Positions 1-10,435 of a DNA stretch of 64,000 nt are shown piece after piece (position 1 is the first letter of the stretch; each line of letters starts with the position of its first letter). A model generated the notes under the pieces. That model did no database searches, was not told the DNA's origin, and saw only the letters and a list, made by a program, of their open reading frames with translations. The stretch is from Cylicocyclus nassatus. Its lineage: Eukaryota > Nematoda > Chromadorea > Rhabditida > Strongylidae. A program made the translations under genes and the position numbers. The stretch is from positions 1,482,359-1,546,358 of the forward strand of contig CATQJL010000223.1 in the NCBI GenBank assembly GCA_958299035.1. Direction: 5' to 3'.

Positions 1-1600
1 GGAGATGAGGGCTGGTGCCGGCGGTGGGAGTTTGCAAAAGATTTGGCCAAAATCTATGCTGATTAAATTCAAAAATTGTTGATTCAGAAAAAAAGTTCTC
101 GAAAAATTGATTTAAAAATGTGAGTCATAAAAAGAAAACAACCCGGGACCTCCATGTCAAGTCCAAGAGGTGCACTCTCTTGACTTGAATCCTTCACCCT
201 GATTATTTTACTTTATATGAACATGACATTGTGACTAGAATGTTTATTATATCTTTATAAGCGTAAAGAAAGGGGAAGGGAAGCCGCCGGTCACCCGGCT
301 AGGCACAGCTCATCTGGAGTTGCTGGGGCACCGCCCAGTTGGCGTGGGGACTGTGGGACCATCTAATTAGTCTGCGTCTCGACAATTACGGCGCTGGTAG
401 GGCTGGCAAAGATGTTTTGAAGAATCAGTCAGTTTGTCCATAATCGAAACAAATCTGAGGAAGTAACGGTCATGTCTTGAAAAAGATCGCTATGTATAGA
501 ACTTACTATACTTATTGTACTCTTCTCCCGTAACTCAAAATTATTATACTCATGCACAATTACCTTCGAGATCTTCCTCACTAGAGAAACATGGTTTTTT
601 TTGTTGTTTGACATGCAGAAACATATTACAATTTTCGCGAATAGACTGTTACAATCAAACCCCTATGAAACTTTTTTGATTCTGCGCTGTCATTTCCACC
701 TTTTTGTTTGTTCAGGCCCAGATAGTAACTGTAAACAACGAATTTTCTGGCCACCCGTGGGATTTGATACGCTGAAACAAAAATGCGTTAAAATTGTATT
801 AGGTGTCTGAAAGTTCGTGCCGTTTTCCAGAGCTATCATTGTTCAGATTGATGTTAGGCAAATGCGCTAAACAGTGTTCGATGCGAGGTATGTACTCTTC
901 CGAAGAAATGGCAGCACCTTAAGCAGTTGTGCTTATGCGGACTTTGCGTTGTCGTGGCATGTACTATATGGTAGTGTATGCGTTTTTCAGCGATACGGAC
1001 TCATCGTTTGCCCCTCGAAGGTGTGCCTATAGGTACGTACCACTATCAATTCGCTGCTTTCCGCTCCTTCGACATGTTCAATTCAGGCAGTCAAGGTGGT
1101 TTGCAGGTAAAATGTGAAAGAAGCGAAAGCCAGCGAGTTGCTGCGAGCAGTAATGTCTATGGGCACATCACTGGGGAACAGACTGTCTATTTTGCGCGCT
1201 ACAAATGAAGGGCTGGAAGAGCACGCGTACACCCTACATTCCAGTAAAGCTGTCTCGTCAATGTATGACACTACCTTTTAGCTGCATGCAGCTCGATCCT
1301 CCTATGTCGATCTATTTTTGCCAATACAGTCAAGGAGCCATCTTATCAAAATTTGGGTATCACTAGATGCTATATTGACTGCATCTGTACCTTTGGAGTA
1401 ACACTACTTGTGTTCCTAGGCTGCCAGCCTTATTTGTGGTATTTTGAATCTGGTGCTACCAAGGAGGCTACTCTTACCCGTCTGCACAGGTTGTCACAAA
1501 GGCTGACGGCATTGAAGAGGCGGCCAAATGATGAGCATTCGCGGCAAATGCTATCAAATTTATCAGTCCAATCTATACTTCGATATTGCTGGTTTGCGCT
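1..1600. other. No supported gene in the left end
   Basis: Only short overlapping open frames are present (about 60-85 codons, on both strands between 930 and 1610). None has a recognisable motif or a convincing splice partner. I see no terminal repeats or tandem structure here. Confidence 0.5.
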
Positions 1601-1604
1601 TGTC

Positions 1605-1889
1605 GTTTAGGCCTCGGGCAGCGTTCACGCGACTTCATCTAATTACTAGCGTTTCTCCAAACAAGACAACAGTTACAAGTCCATTGCATGACGGTTATCT
1701 TGCATTTCGGTTGTGATCGTTAGTCACTATTAGTCTTGTCGGAAAACTATCACAACCGAAATGCAAGATGATCTACATGCATTAGACTCGTAACTGTTGT
1801 TTTGCTGAAGATCATCTTGCTTCACGGTTGTGATAGTTTGGAGAATCGCGAGGCAATAAAATCGCATGAACTCTGCCCGAGGCCTTATG
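1605..1889. repeat. Fold-back (palindromic) repeat
   Basis: The segment starting AGGCCTCGGGCA at 1609 returns as its reverse complement at 1874-1885. Matching blocks continue inward: CTTGCATTTCGGTTGTGAT near 1698 pairs with ATCACAACCGAAATGCAAG near 1749. Two arms of about 110-140 bp surround a short loop. This is the shape of a small non-autonomous DNA transposon. I could not define a target duplication or family. Confidence 0.6.
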
Positions 1890-2121
1890 CGTGTGTGGAA
1901 TTTTGACGAAGCTTTGGTGCCGTCTGCATAAGAAAGCTGACTTTGAATGAACCAAAACAGTAACTGTATCCTGGAAATGTGCAAGACATGGTAAGCGTTT
2001 TACGATCTCTCTCAGACAAAAGATTTTTAAGGTCATCTTACAGGGCAGTTGTCAATAGGTCACAGCGCGCAACAATTATTCGATGCATTTTCGACAGATT
2101 TTTGGCAGGTATTCTTTCGGT

Positions 2122-3482
2122 GCTATTCGGCTATCCGGGCCCCAAAAATTTTTCGTCATGGATTTTGCTAATACTTGGCCCAGGGGAGTTATTCAGGTCG
2201 CTGATCACAGATATCGTACTGGTTTTGCACGGTAGCGTCATTTTCCAGGGTTACGGTGGGTATACGGTAGGAGGCCAAAATCGTGGATTTCGCTCAAAAT
2301 CGGTGTAGGGGGGTCATTCGACCCGCTGATGCCAAATATCATACTGGTTTTGTACGGTAGCGCCCTTTTCTGGGGTTACGGTGGGTATACGGTGGGGGTC
2401 AAAGTCGTGGATTTGCCTGAAACTTGGCGGGGGGGGGGGTAATTTGCATGCTGATCTCCAATATCTTGTTTTTACCTCACGAAAACGTTTTCCTGTGTGG
2501 ATATGGTAGCTATACGGTAGGGCGTACGATGCGCGGTAAATGGGTGTATACCAAGAGGCGCGATTCTTATTGCCAGATGGACACCAAATGGCACATAATA
2601 AGTGCTTTATAACATTCTAAGAGTATCTAAATTTTAGAAGGAGATATATTAGACAATGGCACGGGTAGCTCATTCGTGCTAACTTGAAACCAATTTGAAA
2701 CAGCAATTTTGAAGGTCAGAAAACCATGAAAATGCAGTTAGGAACAAAATTGTAAATATTTCGGTCCGTTTTTCATCAAAAGCCACGAAACTCAGCAAGC
2801 GGTAACCTCAAACCGATAGTAAGCCAATGCGCTTTATCCGGTACTTTTTGAAGAATCGCATAGCACTAAACTGGAGTTTTGAGTTGGTGACAGCCAGAGA
2901 AATCGCGCCTCTTGACCGTCTCCCGCGGTAAATCATCCTCCCCTGTGTTTGCTTAGGCAAAGCCACCGCAGAGTGTGTCGCGCGCCGCGATGGTCCTGTA
3001 TGAAAGGCATGACGGTAGGGTAAGTCGGACACCCAACACCAAACACAAAGTTTCAGGCAAATTTGCCATTTTTTGGCCCCTACCGTAAACCCACAGTAAC
3101 TTCATAAAAAGGCCTTATCATGCGAGAAGAGTATGATCTTCGTGATTAGCAGGTCGATAGCCTCCCTAGGCCAAATTTCTGTGCAATCCATGATTTTGAC
3201 CCCCTATCATATACCAACCGTAGCCCCAGAAAATGACGCTACCGTACGAAATAAATATGGTATTCGCCATCAGCAGGTCGAATAACCTCCCTGGGCCAAG
3301 TTTCAGCGAAATCCGTGATTTTGGACCCCTACCGTATACCCACCGTAACCGCACAGGGAGGCGTCTTCGCGCGGAAAAAACGTGATATTCGTGATCAGCA
3401 TGCCAGATAACCCTGAGCCCTGAGCCAAGTTTTAGCGAAATCCATGACCAAAAATTTTTGGGGCCCGGATAGCCGAATAGCG
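2122..3482. repeat. Inverted repeat built from ~130-bp tandem units
   Basis: The outer ends match as reverse complements: GCTATTCGGCTATCCGGG at 2122 and CCCGGATAGCCGAATAGC ending at 3482. Each arm carries degenerate units of roughly 130 bp with the wording 'gtggatttcgctc...tacggtagcg...ggttacggtgggtatacggt', forward in 2150-2550 and reversed in 3040-3440. The same unit family recurs at 9590-9800, 48180-48480 and 62250-62530. Open frames inside (for example 3166-3543 minus) simply translate the repeat. A fold-back transposon family is the likely identity. Confidence 0.7.
2541..2930. repeat. Dispersed repeat, copy 1 (paired with 9211-9390)
   Basis: The wording 'ccaagaggcgcgattcttattgcc' followed by 'ctcagcaagcggtaacctca...cgcgcctcttgaccgtctccc' also occurs at 9211-9390. 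In this copy about 205 bp (roughly 2587-2790) lie between the two blocks and are absent from the other. Both copies sit next to the ~130-bp unit family. Confidence 0.7.
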
Positions 3483-4049
3483 CCCAGCGTTCAATGGTAC
3501 AAGTTCCCTTTTGGGTATTCTTGTCTAACACATTGTCCCTCATGCCGACTTTATTTCCATTTAGGGATTACCTGCCGTAGTTCCTTGGCAAGTGCCATCC
3601 GTGCAAGAGGACCAGGGAAAGGATCATGAGTGAAGGAGCAAGGATTGATGCCAAGTGCTGAGTGTAAGTCATTTGGGTGATGGTCTTACAATTAGAATGG
3701 AGTGTTTTGGCGGCGTTGCACTGTATTGTACCTGATCATGTTGGACGGAAGAGCGGCTGCGCATTTCCAGGCAGTGGACTTCTCTAAAAGGTGCGCTTAA
3801 CTTTCATCCGTAATTTTTAAGATTATGCTACTTTCTTGTAGATCTTGTAGATGGCAAGATGGATGTGTGAAAATACGAGAAGCAGGCTAAGCTTAGCTTA
3901 TATGTGAGTTGTCGCGATCAGCAAAATTAGAGCGAAGGGAATTGAGTTGTGTACACCGTTCCTCCACCCTCGCTAAACCCAGCATTGTCAAATTTTTATG
4001 AATTGGTTCTAATTTTTATTTTACGCTCTTCCTATATTGCAACTCTAAG
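3483..4049. other. Intergenic, nothing recognised
   Basis: No repeat end, splice-linked frame or conserved motif was seen. One 61-codon frame crosses 3444-3629 but runs out of the repeat and has no coding signature. Confidence 0.4.
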
Positions 4050-4325
4050 GCCCTGGCCAGACTCCGCCCAAAAGCGCTAAAAAGCGCTCAAAAGCGCCCA
4101 AACTTCTCTGGCCTTTCTTCAATTTCTCGCATCTCTCCTCACACGAGAAAGTGAAGATAGGCCAGAGAAATCTGGTCGCTTTTGAGCGCTTTTGGGCGCT
4201 TTTGAGCGTTTTTGAGCGCTTTTGGGCGCTTTTGCGCGCTTTTGAGCGCTTTTGGGCGCTTTTGAGCGCTTTTGGGCGCCTTTGGGCGCTTTTGGGCGAT
4301 TTTGAGCGAAGTCTGGCCGGGCCTA
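4050..4325. repeat. 12-bp minisatellite inside a fold-back
   Basis: From 4168 to 4315 the sequence alternates GCGCTTTTGAGC and GCGCTTTTGGGC about a dozen times. A shorter complementary run lies at 4066-4100, and both runs are bounded by CTGGCC/GGCCAG blocks, so the whole folds back. Lysine- and serine-rich frames on the minus strand here are translations of the minisatellite. Shorter pieces of the same motif occur near 54918-54960 and 55414-55450. Confidence 0.85.
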
Positions 4326-4485
4326 AGCACCAGATTGCAGCGATTAGTACCAGCTCTGCCACCGTCAGCTCCTCCCATCCATAGGCATAAGTCTTCACCT
4401 CCTGTGCTGGCACATGTACCGGGCAAGACTTTTCTTTGTTTCTTTTCAACCGTCCTACCTACCTCTCGTACCGTATCCATTGCAG

Positions 4486-4935
4486 GAGACAGTAAACCCA
4501 CTTTCCTTGTTGGTATGGGTGCGGAGAGTTCAAGTTCGATTTCGGAGAAGAGCCAGGTAGGTAAATCTGTCGCTGTAATTTGTTGCAGGACAACAAAAAT
4601 GTTCCAGAAAGCTGGAATCACTGCATCATTGTTGGAGCTGCTCATAGCTTCGCTGTCACCCTTGCTTCCCGTTCATTCGCCGTTGCGGCGTGCAACTGTG
4701 TACCTTTTGAGGCGTGGTCTTGCACTGGTACCTCAAAACTCTTTTGGGTCTGGTCAAGGGGTGTGAGTACGGAGAATCAACCTTCGCTCTGCTGTGAAAA
4801 ACGACCAATTTTAATCATCCATGAATTGCCAGCTATCAGCGTTCCCTTGTAGACGATGCTTGCCGCACAGGACGCCATGCGTTGACCTCACCTGCGATAG
4901 CCAGACCCTCTGCTTTGCCGTCTGCGTTGAGAGAA
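4486..4935 (+). CDS. Candidate spliced gene fragment, unknown protein
   Basis: Three exons join in one frame. Exon 1 (4486-4556) follows 'ccattgcag' and encodes a stretch beginning DSKPTFLVGMGAESSSSISE. Exon 2 (4589-4762) begins DNKNVPESWNHC and ends at a consensus GTGAGT donor. Exon 3 (4833-4935) is cysteine-rich (CRRCLPHRTPCVDLTCDSQT) and also ends at GTGAGT. The second intron is 70 nt and looks normal. The first would be only 32 nt (4557-4588, gtaggt...ttgcag), so it could instead be a frameshift. No start codon or stop is assigned, so this is an internal part. I do not recognise a family. Exons and sites are read from sequence; the gene itself is inference. Confidence 0.4.
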
Positions 4936-6067
4936 GTGAGTTTTTGTCTTTTCCTACATCTCGTTATTCTCTTGATTTTTTTGAGCATCAAAATCATTCA
5001 AAGAGACTACAATAATCAACGATGCTCAAATTGTCGCTAGAATGATTTCGTAGGTGGCAAGGTATAGGTGTCTCCCTGCCAGCATCGCATATTTATACGC
5101 TGATCTCTGGCGAACGCGATCGGTTTGTTGTACGAAGCAGATGCGAACGGCGTGTTTTAGCGTCTTTCATGGTTGCAGCTCGTGCGCTCGCACACGCCTC
5201 GCGTACGTGGGCGACCACCATTGTTGAGAATTAGCTTTCACCGCTGCTGCGCACATGCATCGCGTGCTCGAGTTTGCCTTTGAGGCGCTCAGGAAACCAT
5301 TTGATTGCAAAAATTCGCTCTGTAATTTTTCTCGTTTTTGGGTAGATTTCGCTTTTCTAGAAGGGGGCTATACGTTGCCGAAAAGTGAGATTTTATTTCT
5401 TTGTCATGTTTTCGGTTCTTCTAGAATCCTCAATCTAATCAGGTGAGCGCCGGCCCCCGAACCTCTTTGAAATATTCTTGACATAAGGATGTTAGATGTG
5501 TAAATGTGTGTAGGGCTTGCACTCACCTGAAAAGTTGAGACATCACTCGGCAAATCTCTTTTCCTCTACTTAGGCAAAAGCCGCCGCAGGTTGTATTGCT
5601 CGCAGCGCCCGTAGATGACTCAAAAGAAGATTGGGGGCGAGCGATGTATGTCAAGGCTCACTCTCAACAGTCCAGGGAGGCTTAGCACACTACCGTCGCA
5701 TGAAACCTTAGGTTGCGAACAAAACAGTCGCTTGGGCGCCTACCAAACGCTTGTATCAGCACAAGTCGCTGTCTTGATATTTCAGCCGCCACTCGTGCTC
5801 CGCAATTTAGGCCAGTACGGTCGACGATTCCGATACAGTTTAGATAGGTCCTCATGAAGACTCTTGCCACTGTTTTGCCATCAATCATCAACAAGTAGAT
5901 GAGTTTACTTCGGATTCGCCAAGTTAGGATGTGAAATGTTCAGTTTCTATATGGTAGACAACTGTGCGAACGTCGCATTTCTTTCGGTATATGTACTGTA
6001 CATGAGCCCGAAGCAGCCAAAGCGCTTGCAAGTGAACTGACATGCTTCAAATGTTTTTACTGAGCAG
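4936..6067. other. Stretch without a supported gene
   Basis: Two plus-strand frames are open (63 codons at 5255 ending near a CAG|GTGAGC site, and 80 codons at 5615) but neither joins cleanly to the exons at either side. GC-rich wording at 5100-5230 with 'gcagatgcgaacgg' resembles parts of the large arms at 49.1-49.2 and 61.5 kb. Confidence 0.35.
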
Positions 6068-6314
6068 GATCTAGACTTTTCAACCTATACGGCTTGCAGC
6101 GCTCAAGGTCCTGTGCACTTTTTCAAAAGATGGCATGACAGAGGTAGCGGCAATTACCGTGATATCTTATAGGGCTCTGCCTGATCGCATAATGAGCTTG
6201 CGGCCATTGCTCGCGCTTGGGCTTTCTCATAAGAATGGTGCTAGAGGAACGACAGCAATTGTCAGCTATTGCCAACGCATGGTAATGCACTATTTGCCTC
6301 ACAAATTGATTTGA
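6068..6314 (+). CDS. Candidate coding segment, unknown protein
   Basis: After a possible acceptor 'tactgagcag' the frame reads DLDFSTYTACSAQGPVHFFK, then RWHDR. A 29-nt interval with GT...AG ends (6144-6172) can be removed to continue in frame with ALPDRIMSLRPLLALGLSHK and on to a TGA stop at 6312-6314. Amino-acid composition and long openness look coding. A 29-nt intron is unusually short for an animal, so a frameshifted pseudogene is an equal reading. It lies between two other plus-strand candidates and might belong to the same locus. No family recognised. Confidence 0.3.
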
Positions 6315-6795
6315 GATTCAGGATTTGAAATTCAGTGAAAACTGGCAGAGTTGGGATGAACGCTTTACTCTGTAAGTTTCCCGAAGCCAGGCGATAAGTG
6401 CATGGTGTTTCTATTGCAAAAAAAAAATTCTTGGAATTCTCTAACTTCTGAACCCTTTTTTAGTTGGTGGGTTCTGAACCCTTTCTAAGATTTTTAGGTT
6501 TTTCTAACATCTTCAAAATTCAAAACCTACACAACTTTTATGTCTAACTAAAAAGATAGAAGAAGGAAATGCCTTGAATTATTTGCCTGCGGGAGGACAA
6601 AAATGTAGTAAAATGTGCGCGGTCATTGACAATCGCCAACCATCGTTCCTCTCGCTCGTTACCCCAGTACTAAAATTGTTTTACTGGTCTGAAGCCTTTG
6701 GCATTCTGCGTGAGCAATAGTCACAACCTTTACGATCAGGTAGTGTTCTTATAACTTCCGTTATCCATGGAGTGTGAAAACTCCCGTCTCTTCTT

Positions 6796-6945
6796 ATGGT
6801 TTTTGAAGTGGACTTTGCTGCGCTCTATGATGACGGGAATCACAGAAATAGTATGGCTGGTTCTGGATCTACTCTGCCGGCTGCGCGAACGATCAACTCA
6901 TGTAAGTCCAGTGGCCCCATTATTGATAGTTGCTGGTTCCAGTAA
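6796..6945 (+). CDS. Candidate small ORF or first exon
   Basis: An ATG at 6796 opens 49 codons beginning MVFEVDFAALYDDGNHRNSM and ending at TAA 6943-6945. A consensus GTAAGT donor sits inside it at 6902, and an acceptor 'cctaaccag' follows at about 6986, so a spliced version is possible. The codon pattern is more protein-like than the overlapping 71-codon frame in another register. Function unknown. Confidence 0.3.
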   Translation: MVFEVDFAALYDDGNHRNSMAGSGSTLPAARTINSCKSSGPIIDSCWFQ

Positions 6946-7501
6946 TTACCTTGGTTTAATTATTAGCTATGTGACAACCTAACCAGACTATCGTTGGTGG
7001 ACTTGGACCCAACTTTCGTGCTGTCATTTGTAAATATTGTTTGAGACTGTCCCAATGATCAGACCAAAACGCTGCGTAAAATCGCGCGCTCGCAGCCCGC
7101 TTCGGATAGCGGCAGAATTTTGTAATAATCAATTTGCGCTGTATATTGGTGCGCAGAGCGCTGTCGGAGAGGTTCATATCTATTCTAATCTGCTGATTAA
7201 TCTAATTTTAAAGACTTAAACTGATAACGCGAATTTGAAAATCTAGGAATAACGGAAACCCGTGGCACGCGCTTTCGTTCTCCTCGCTGCTTATTTTTTC
7301 TCTTAGAATGCCAAATGTGAATTGTTTCAGTCTAATCTTTGTGTTCCATGAGCATTAACAGGATTTTTGAGTATTTGCTTCTGGCTGAAACTATCTGAGT
7401 TAGTTTTCGTATGCGAAGATATATAGTTATTGGCATAGGTGTGATGTTGATGTTAGTGGCTATACTGAACTGTGACTCGACTGGAACCTATCCCTTTCCA
7501 T

Positions 7502-7870
7502 CAGTGGCGTACCCAGGATTTCGGCTCGGGGGGGGCGCGGCAAAAAAAATTTTTAAATGAAGGTGCGTGGCGTTAGCCACGCACTCCGAAAAAATTTTAG
7601 GGGGGCTTCTCAACAATTTTGCGGGCCCCCAACCCCTAAAATCTGGAAAAAGGGGGCGTGGCGTCAGCCACGCCCCCGAAAAAATTTTTTTTATAAAGCT
7701 ATTTTGAATTTTTAAAAAATTTTAAAAATTATTTTAATTGTTTACAAAAATAAACAAGTCATTTGCACATTTTTATAACGCATGTAAGTAACTTTCAAAA
7801 ATTTCGCGACCCGTTCTCGGGGGGGGGGGGCGCGCGCCCCCCCCCGCCCCCCCCCCTCGGTACGCCACTG
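7502..7870. mobile_element. hAT-type MITE, copy 1
   Basis: The element opens with CAGTGGCGTACCCAGGATTT and closes with GGTACGCCACTG. A perfect 8-bp target duplication CTTTCCAT flanks it (7494-7501 and 7871-7878). CA-starting ends plus an 8-bp duplication are the signature of the hAT superfamily. The interior has no transposase and carries G-run and C-run tracts near 7820-7857. A second copy lies at 40845-41221 with its own duplication. Confidence 0.92.
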
Positions 7871-7960
7871 CTTTCCATATATCATGAATATAAACTTCGT
7901 TCTAAAAAATATCGAGCTTTTTTAATGAGAGCTTTGCTGTGATACTTACTTACCTAGATA

Positions 7961-8880
7961 TTAGGTTGTAACAGAATTAATGCAGGTTTTCCAAATTTTG
8001 AGTTTGGATTACAATAACTTTTTACAAAAATAGTCAATCCGTTTCCAATAAAAATTGCTGCAATCAGCAAACTTTTGGCAATTTAGTACGCACTACCATA
8101 TCGTTGTAGCTTCATTGAGAAAAATTTTATAGCCCGAAGACTGCCAAAATTTTTCTTCAAAAACCTTTAATTCGAGAGATCATAACTCACTATACAATGT
8201 AGTAGAATGGCACAAACTTCACTCACTGTGTAGACAATAGTCGGTTGTGCAGCAGCGTTAAAGTTGAATTTCACGAAAAAAATTTTGCTGGAAAATATTG
8301 CAAAAAATTTGTAATCACTCAATCTTCACAAGCGCTCTGAAAAGACGAAAATGTGCTTTTTTTTTGCTATTTTTTGAATTTTCTCGCCGCCGAAGGGAAT
8401 AAAGGCTCCCAGTTTTTTGCCATTAGGTGTTCCAAGTCTGTTCTTTCTGCGCAAGGCGAAAGTTCCGCAATCGCCTCGCATTTGGGATTTTTATACGCCG
8501 CAGAATGATAGCAGAGGTTGTTTGGGTTTGAAATGAGATTTCTCAGTCTGGAAACTTTTGAGAAATTTGCTTCAATGTGAGTTTTGTAGCACATATCACG
8601 TACAAACAGTATGCCAATTTGCGAAAAATTCCGATTTTTCGCGATGGATTTAGAGCAAAGAGTGTAAAATAAAAGAATTTCAAAGTTTACCCTCTTCATT
8701 TCAAAAGCACGTAATTTCGAAATAAACCCAGTCCTCCTGAAACGAAAGCATGACCAAGAAACTAGAAGAAGAGCGCTTTCAGATGGTATAGATAGTATCT
8801 AAAGACAATGGAATTTTGTTTTGAACCAACGCTTTGAAAAAGAGGTATGGAAAACCTGCATTTATTCTGTTACAACCTAA
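7961..8880. mobile_element. Mariner-type non-autonomous element
   Basis: Terminal inverted repeats of about 33 bp begin TTAGGTTGTAACAGAAT at 7961 and end with the reverse complement at 8880. TA flanks both ends (7959-7960 and 8881-8882), as expected for Tc1/mariner insertion. The interior holds a 110-codon minus-strand frame (8367-8699) that I do not recognise; it has no DDE motif. The end resembles those of the fold-backs at 36692-40715 and 52546-54474. Confidence 0.8.
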
Positions 8881-9589
8881 TACTTAGATGGCCCGTCCTC
8901 ACGTGACGTGCGGGCCCCAGTACAGAAGTTGCCATTTTTCCCTGTCCCTCGCTTCAGACACTCACAGACTTTGCTGTGATCTTGCAAAAATGCTTATGTA
9001 GTGCGAGCACCCTTTCTTGGCTTCGCGCTTTTTTCATCGATTCAAATTAGCAAATAACGATGTGGACGGGCGGCTGAATCGGATTATCCAAAAAATATAG
9101 GCGATTCATCGCACGCAAAGACTATGGACGTATCTGCGTTTCTTTGACCATGGGCTCTTCTGTTCCTCTTACCATCTGCGTCTCTTCCATGCACGAGCTA
9201 TCTTCGTCGGGTGTATATCAAGAGGCGCGATTCTTATTGCCAGATGGACACACTCAGCAAGCGGTAACCTCAAACCGATAGTAAGCCAATGCATTTTATC
9301 CGGTACTTTTTGAAGAATCGCATAGCACTAAACTGGAGTTTTGAGTTGGTGACAGCCAGAGAAATCGCGCCTCTTGACCGTCTCCCATCTTCATCGGACG
9401 CAATGGCGCCCAGTCTTTGGGTTTCATGAATCGCCGGTATAATTTCGCTGCGCGGTCGATAATCTTGAACGTTCTTACTATCTTACAGGACAACACGCTG
9501 ATATTGACAAGGGAATGATAATGTTTGATCGAAGTGGTTCTTTGAGATCGTGTGATTTGAAAAACTGGATTGTGATTTTATATTACCAG
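8881..9589. repeat. Dispersed repeat copy 2 and flanks
   Basis: Positions 9211-9390 repeat the blocks at 2541-2586 and 2790-2926 without the 205-bp interval found there. No gene is supported. The 66-codon minus frame at 9296-9496 translates this repeat. Confidence 0.6.
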
Positions 9590-9800
9590 GTTTGAGCCAA
9601 ATCCACGACAAAAAATTTCGGGGCCCGGATAGCCGAATAGCGCGTGGACCCACAGTATTCTCACGAAGAGGCCCTAACATGCAGAAAGAGTATGATTTTG
9701 TGATCAGCATACCGAATGACCCTCACCCTTAGGCCAAGTTTCAGCAAAATTCGTGATTTTGACCCCTAGCGCATACCCACCGTAATCTGACAGAATGGCG
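9590..9800. repeat. ~130-bp repeat family, partial array
   Basis: Contains GGGGCCCGGATAGCCGAATA and the unit wording 'gtgatcagcat...ccaagtttcagcaaaattcgtgattttgacccc...tacccaccgtaa', the same family as the arms of 2122-3482. Orientation matches its right arm. Confidence 0.7.
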
Positions 9801-10435
9801 CTACCGCACAAAACTAACTGACCTTGGCTTGGCGGTTCTAACCCTCTAAACCGAGTTTAGCAGGATACTCGACACTGAAATTTTGGGACTTGATTAGCGC
9901 CAAAAGAAGTTAAAGGACATGTAACTGCGGGCTAAAACTGGCAAGGCTCCAAAAGGGCACGTTCGAGGTGATGTGAATGCACGAAACGGGGCGGTCGTCT
10001 ACGGATATTCTTCACACAGTGGATTCTTGTTTTGGATATTTCTCGAAAGTTGCTCTTTTTGCAGCGGCCTCCTATGTGGAGCAACTCAGAGGTGAGTTTG
10101 TTCGACGCGATGTAATTGGTGAGTTATGAAAACCTACTGGTTAGGAAGCATGGAGTCACTTGGCAATGTTTTTTGTTTGTTATGGTAGATTCCGTTTTGA
10201 AATCTTGTCAGTTCTGCGACCAGCAATCCTCAACACAACTTTGTGGGATTGTTCTCATCTTTTGCAGGATAGGAGCATATTGCATCGAAACAATCCATTT
10301 CTGTTACGTGTAGCATAACATGCTTCTGGCGGGGTGCGAAACTCCTCTGCGTGTGTGTGATGTGTAACTCAATTATTACGTTTATCATGACAATCTCAGT
10401 TATCGTCTATTCATCACCATCACATTTTTCGAAAG
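9801..10435. other. Intergenic, nothing recognised
   Basis: No terminal repeat or convincing exon. Two 65-codon frames at 10116 and 10351 are not supported by motifs or composition. Confidence 0.4.

Noticed and set aside
4045..4766. Lysine/serine-rich frames of 134-168 codons
   Set aside because: They translate the 12-bp minisatellite and its palindrome; they overlap on both strands and have no independent coding signal.
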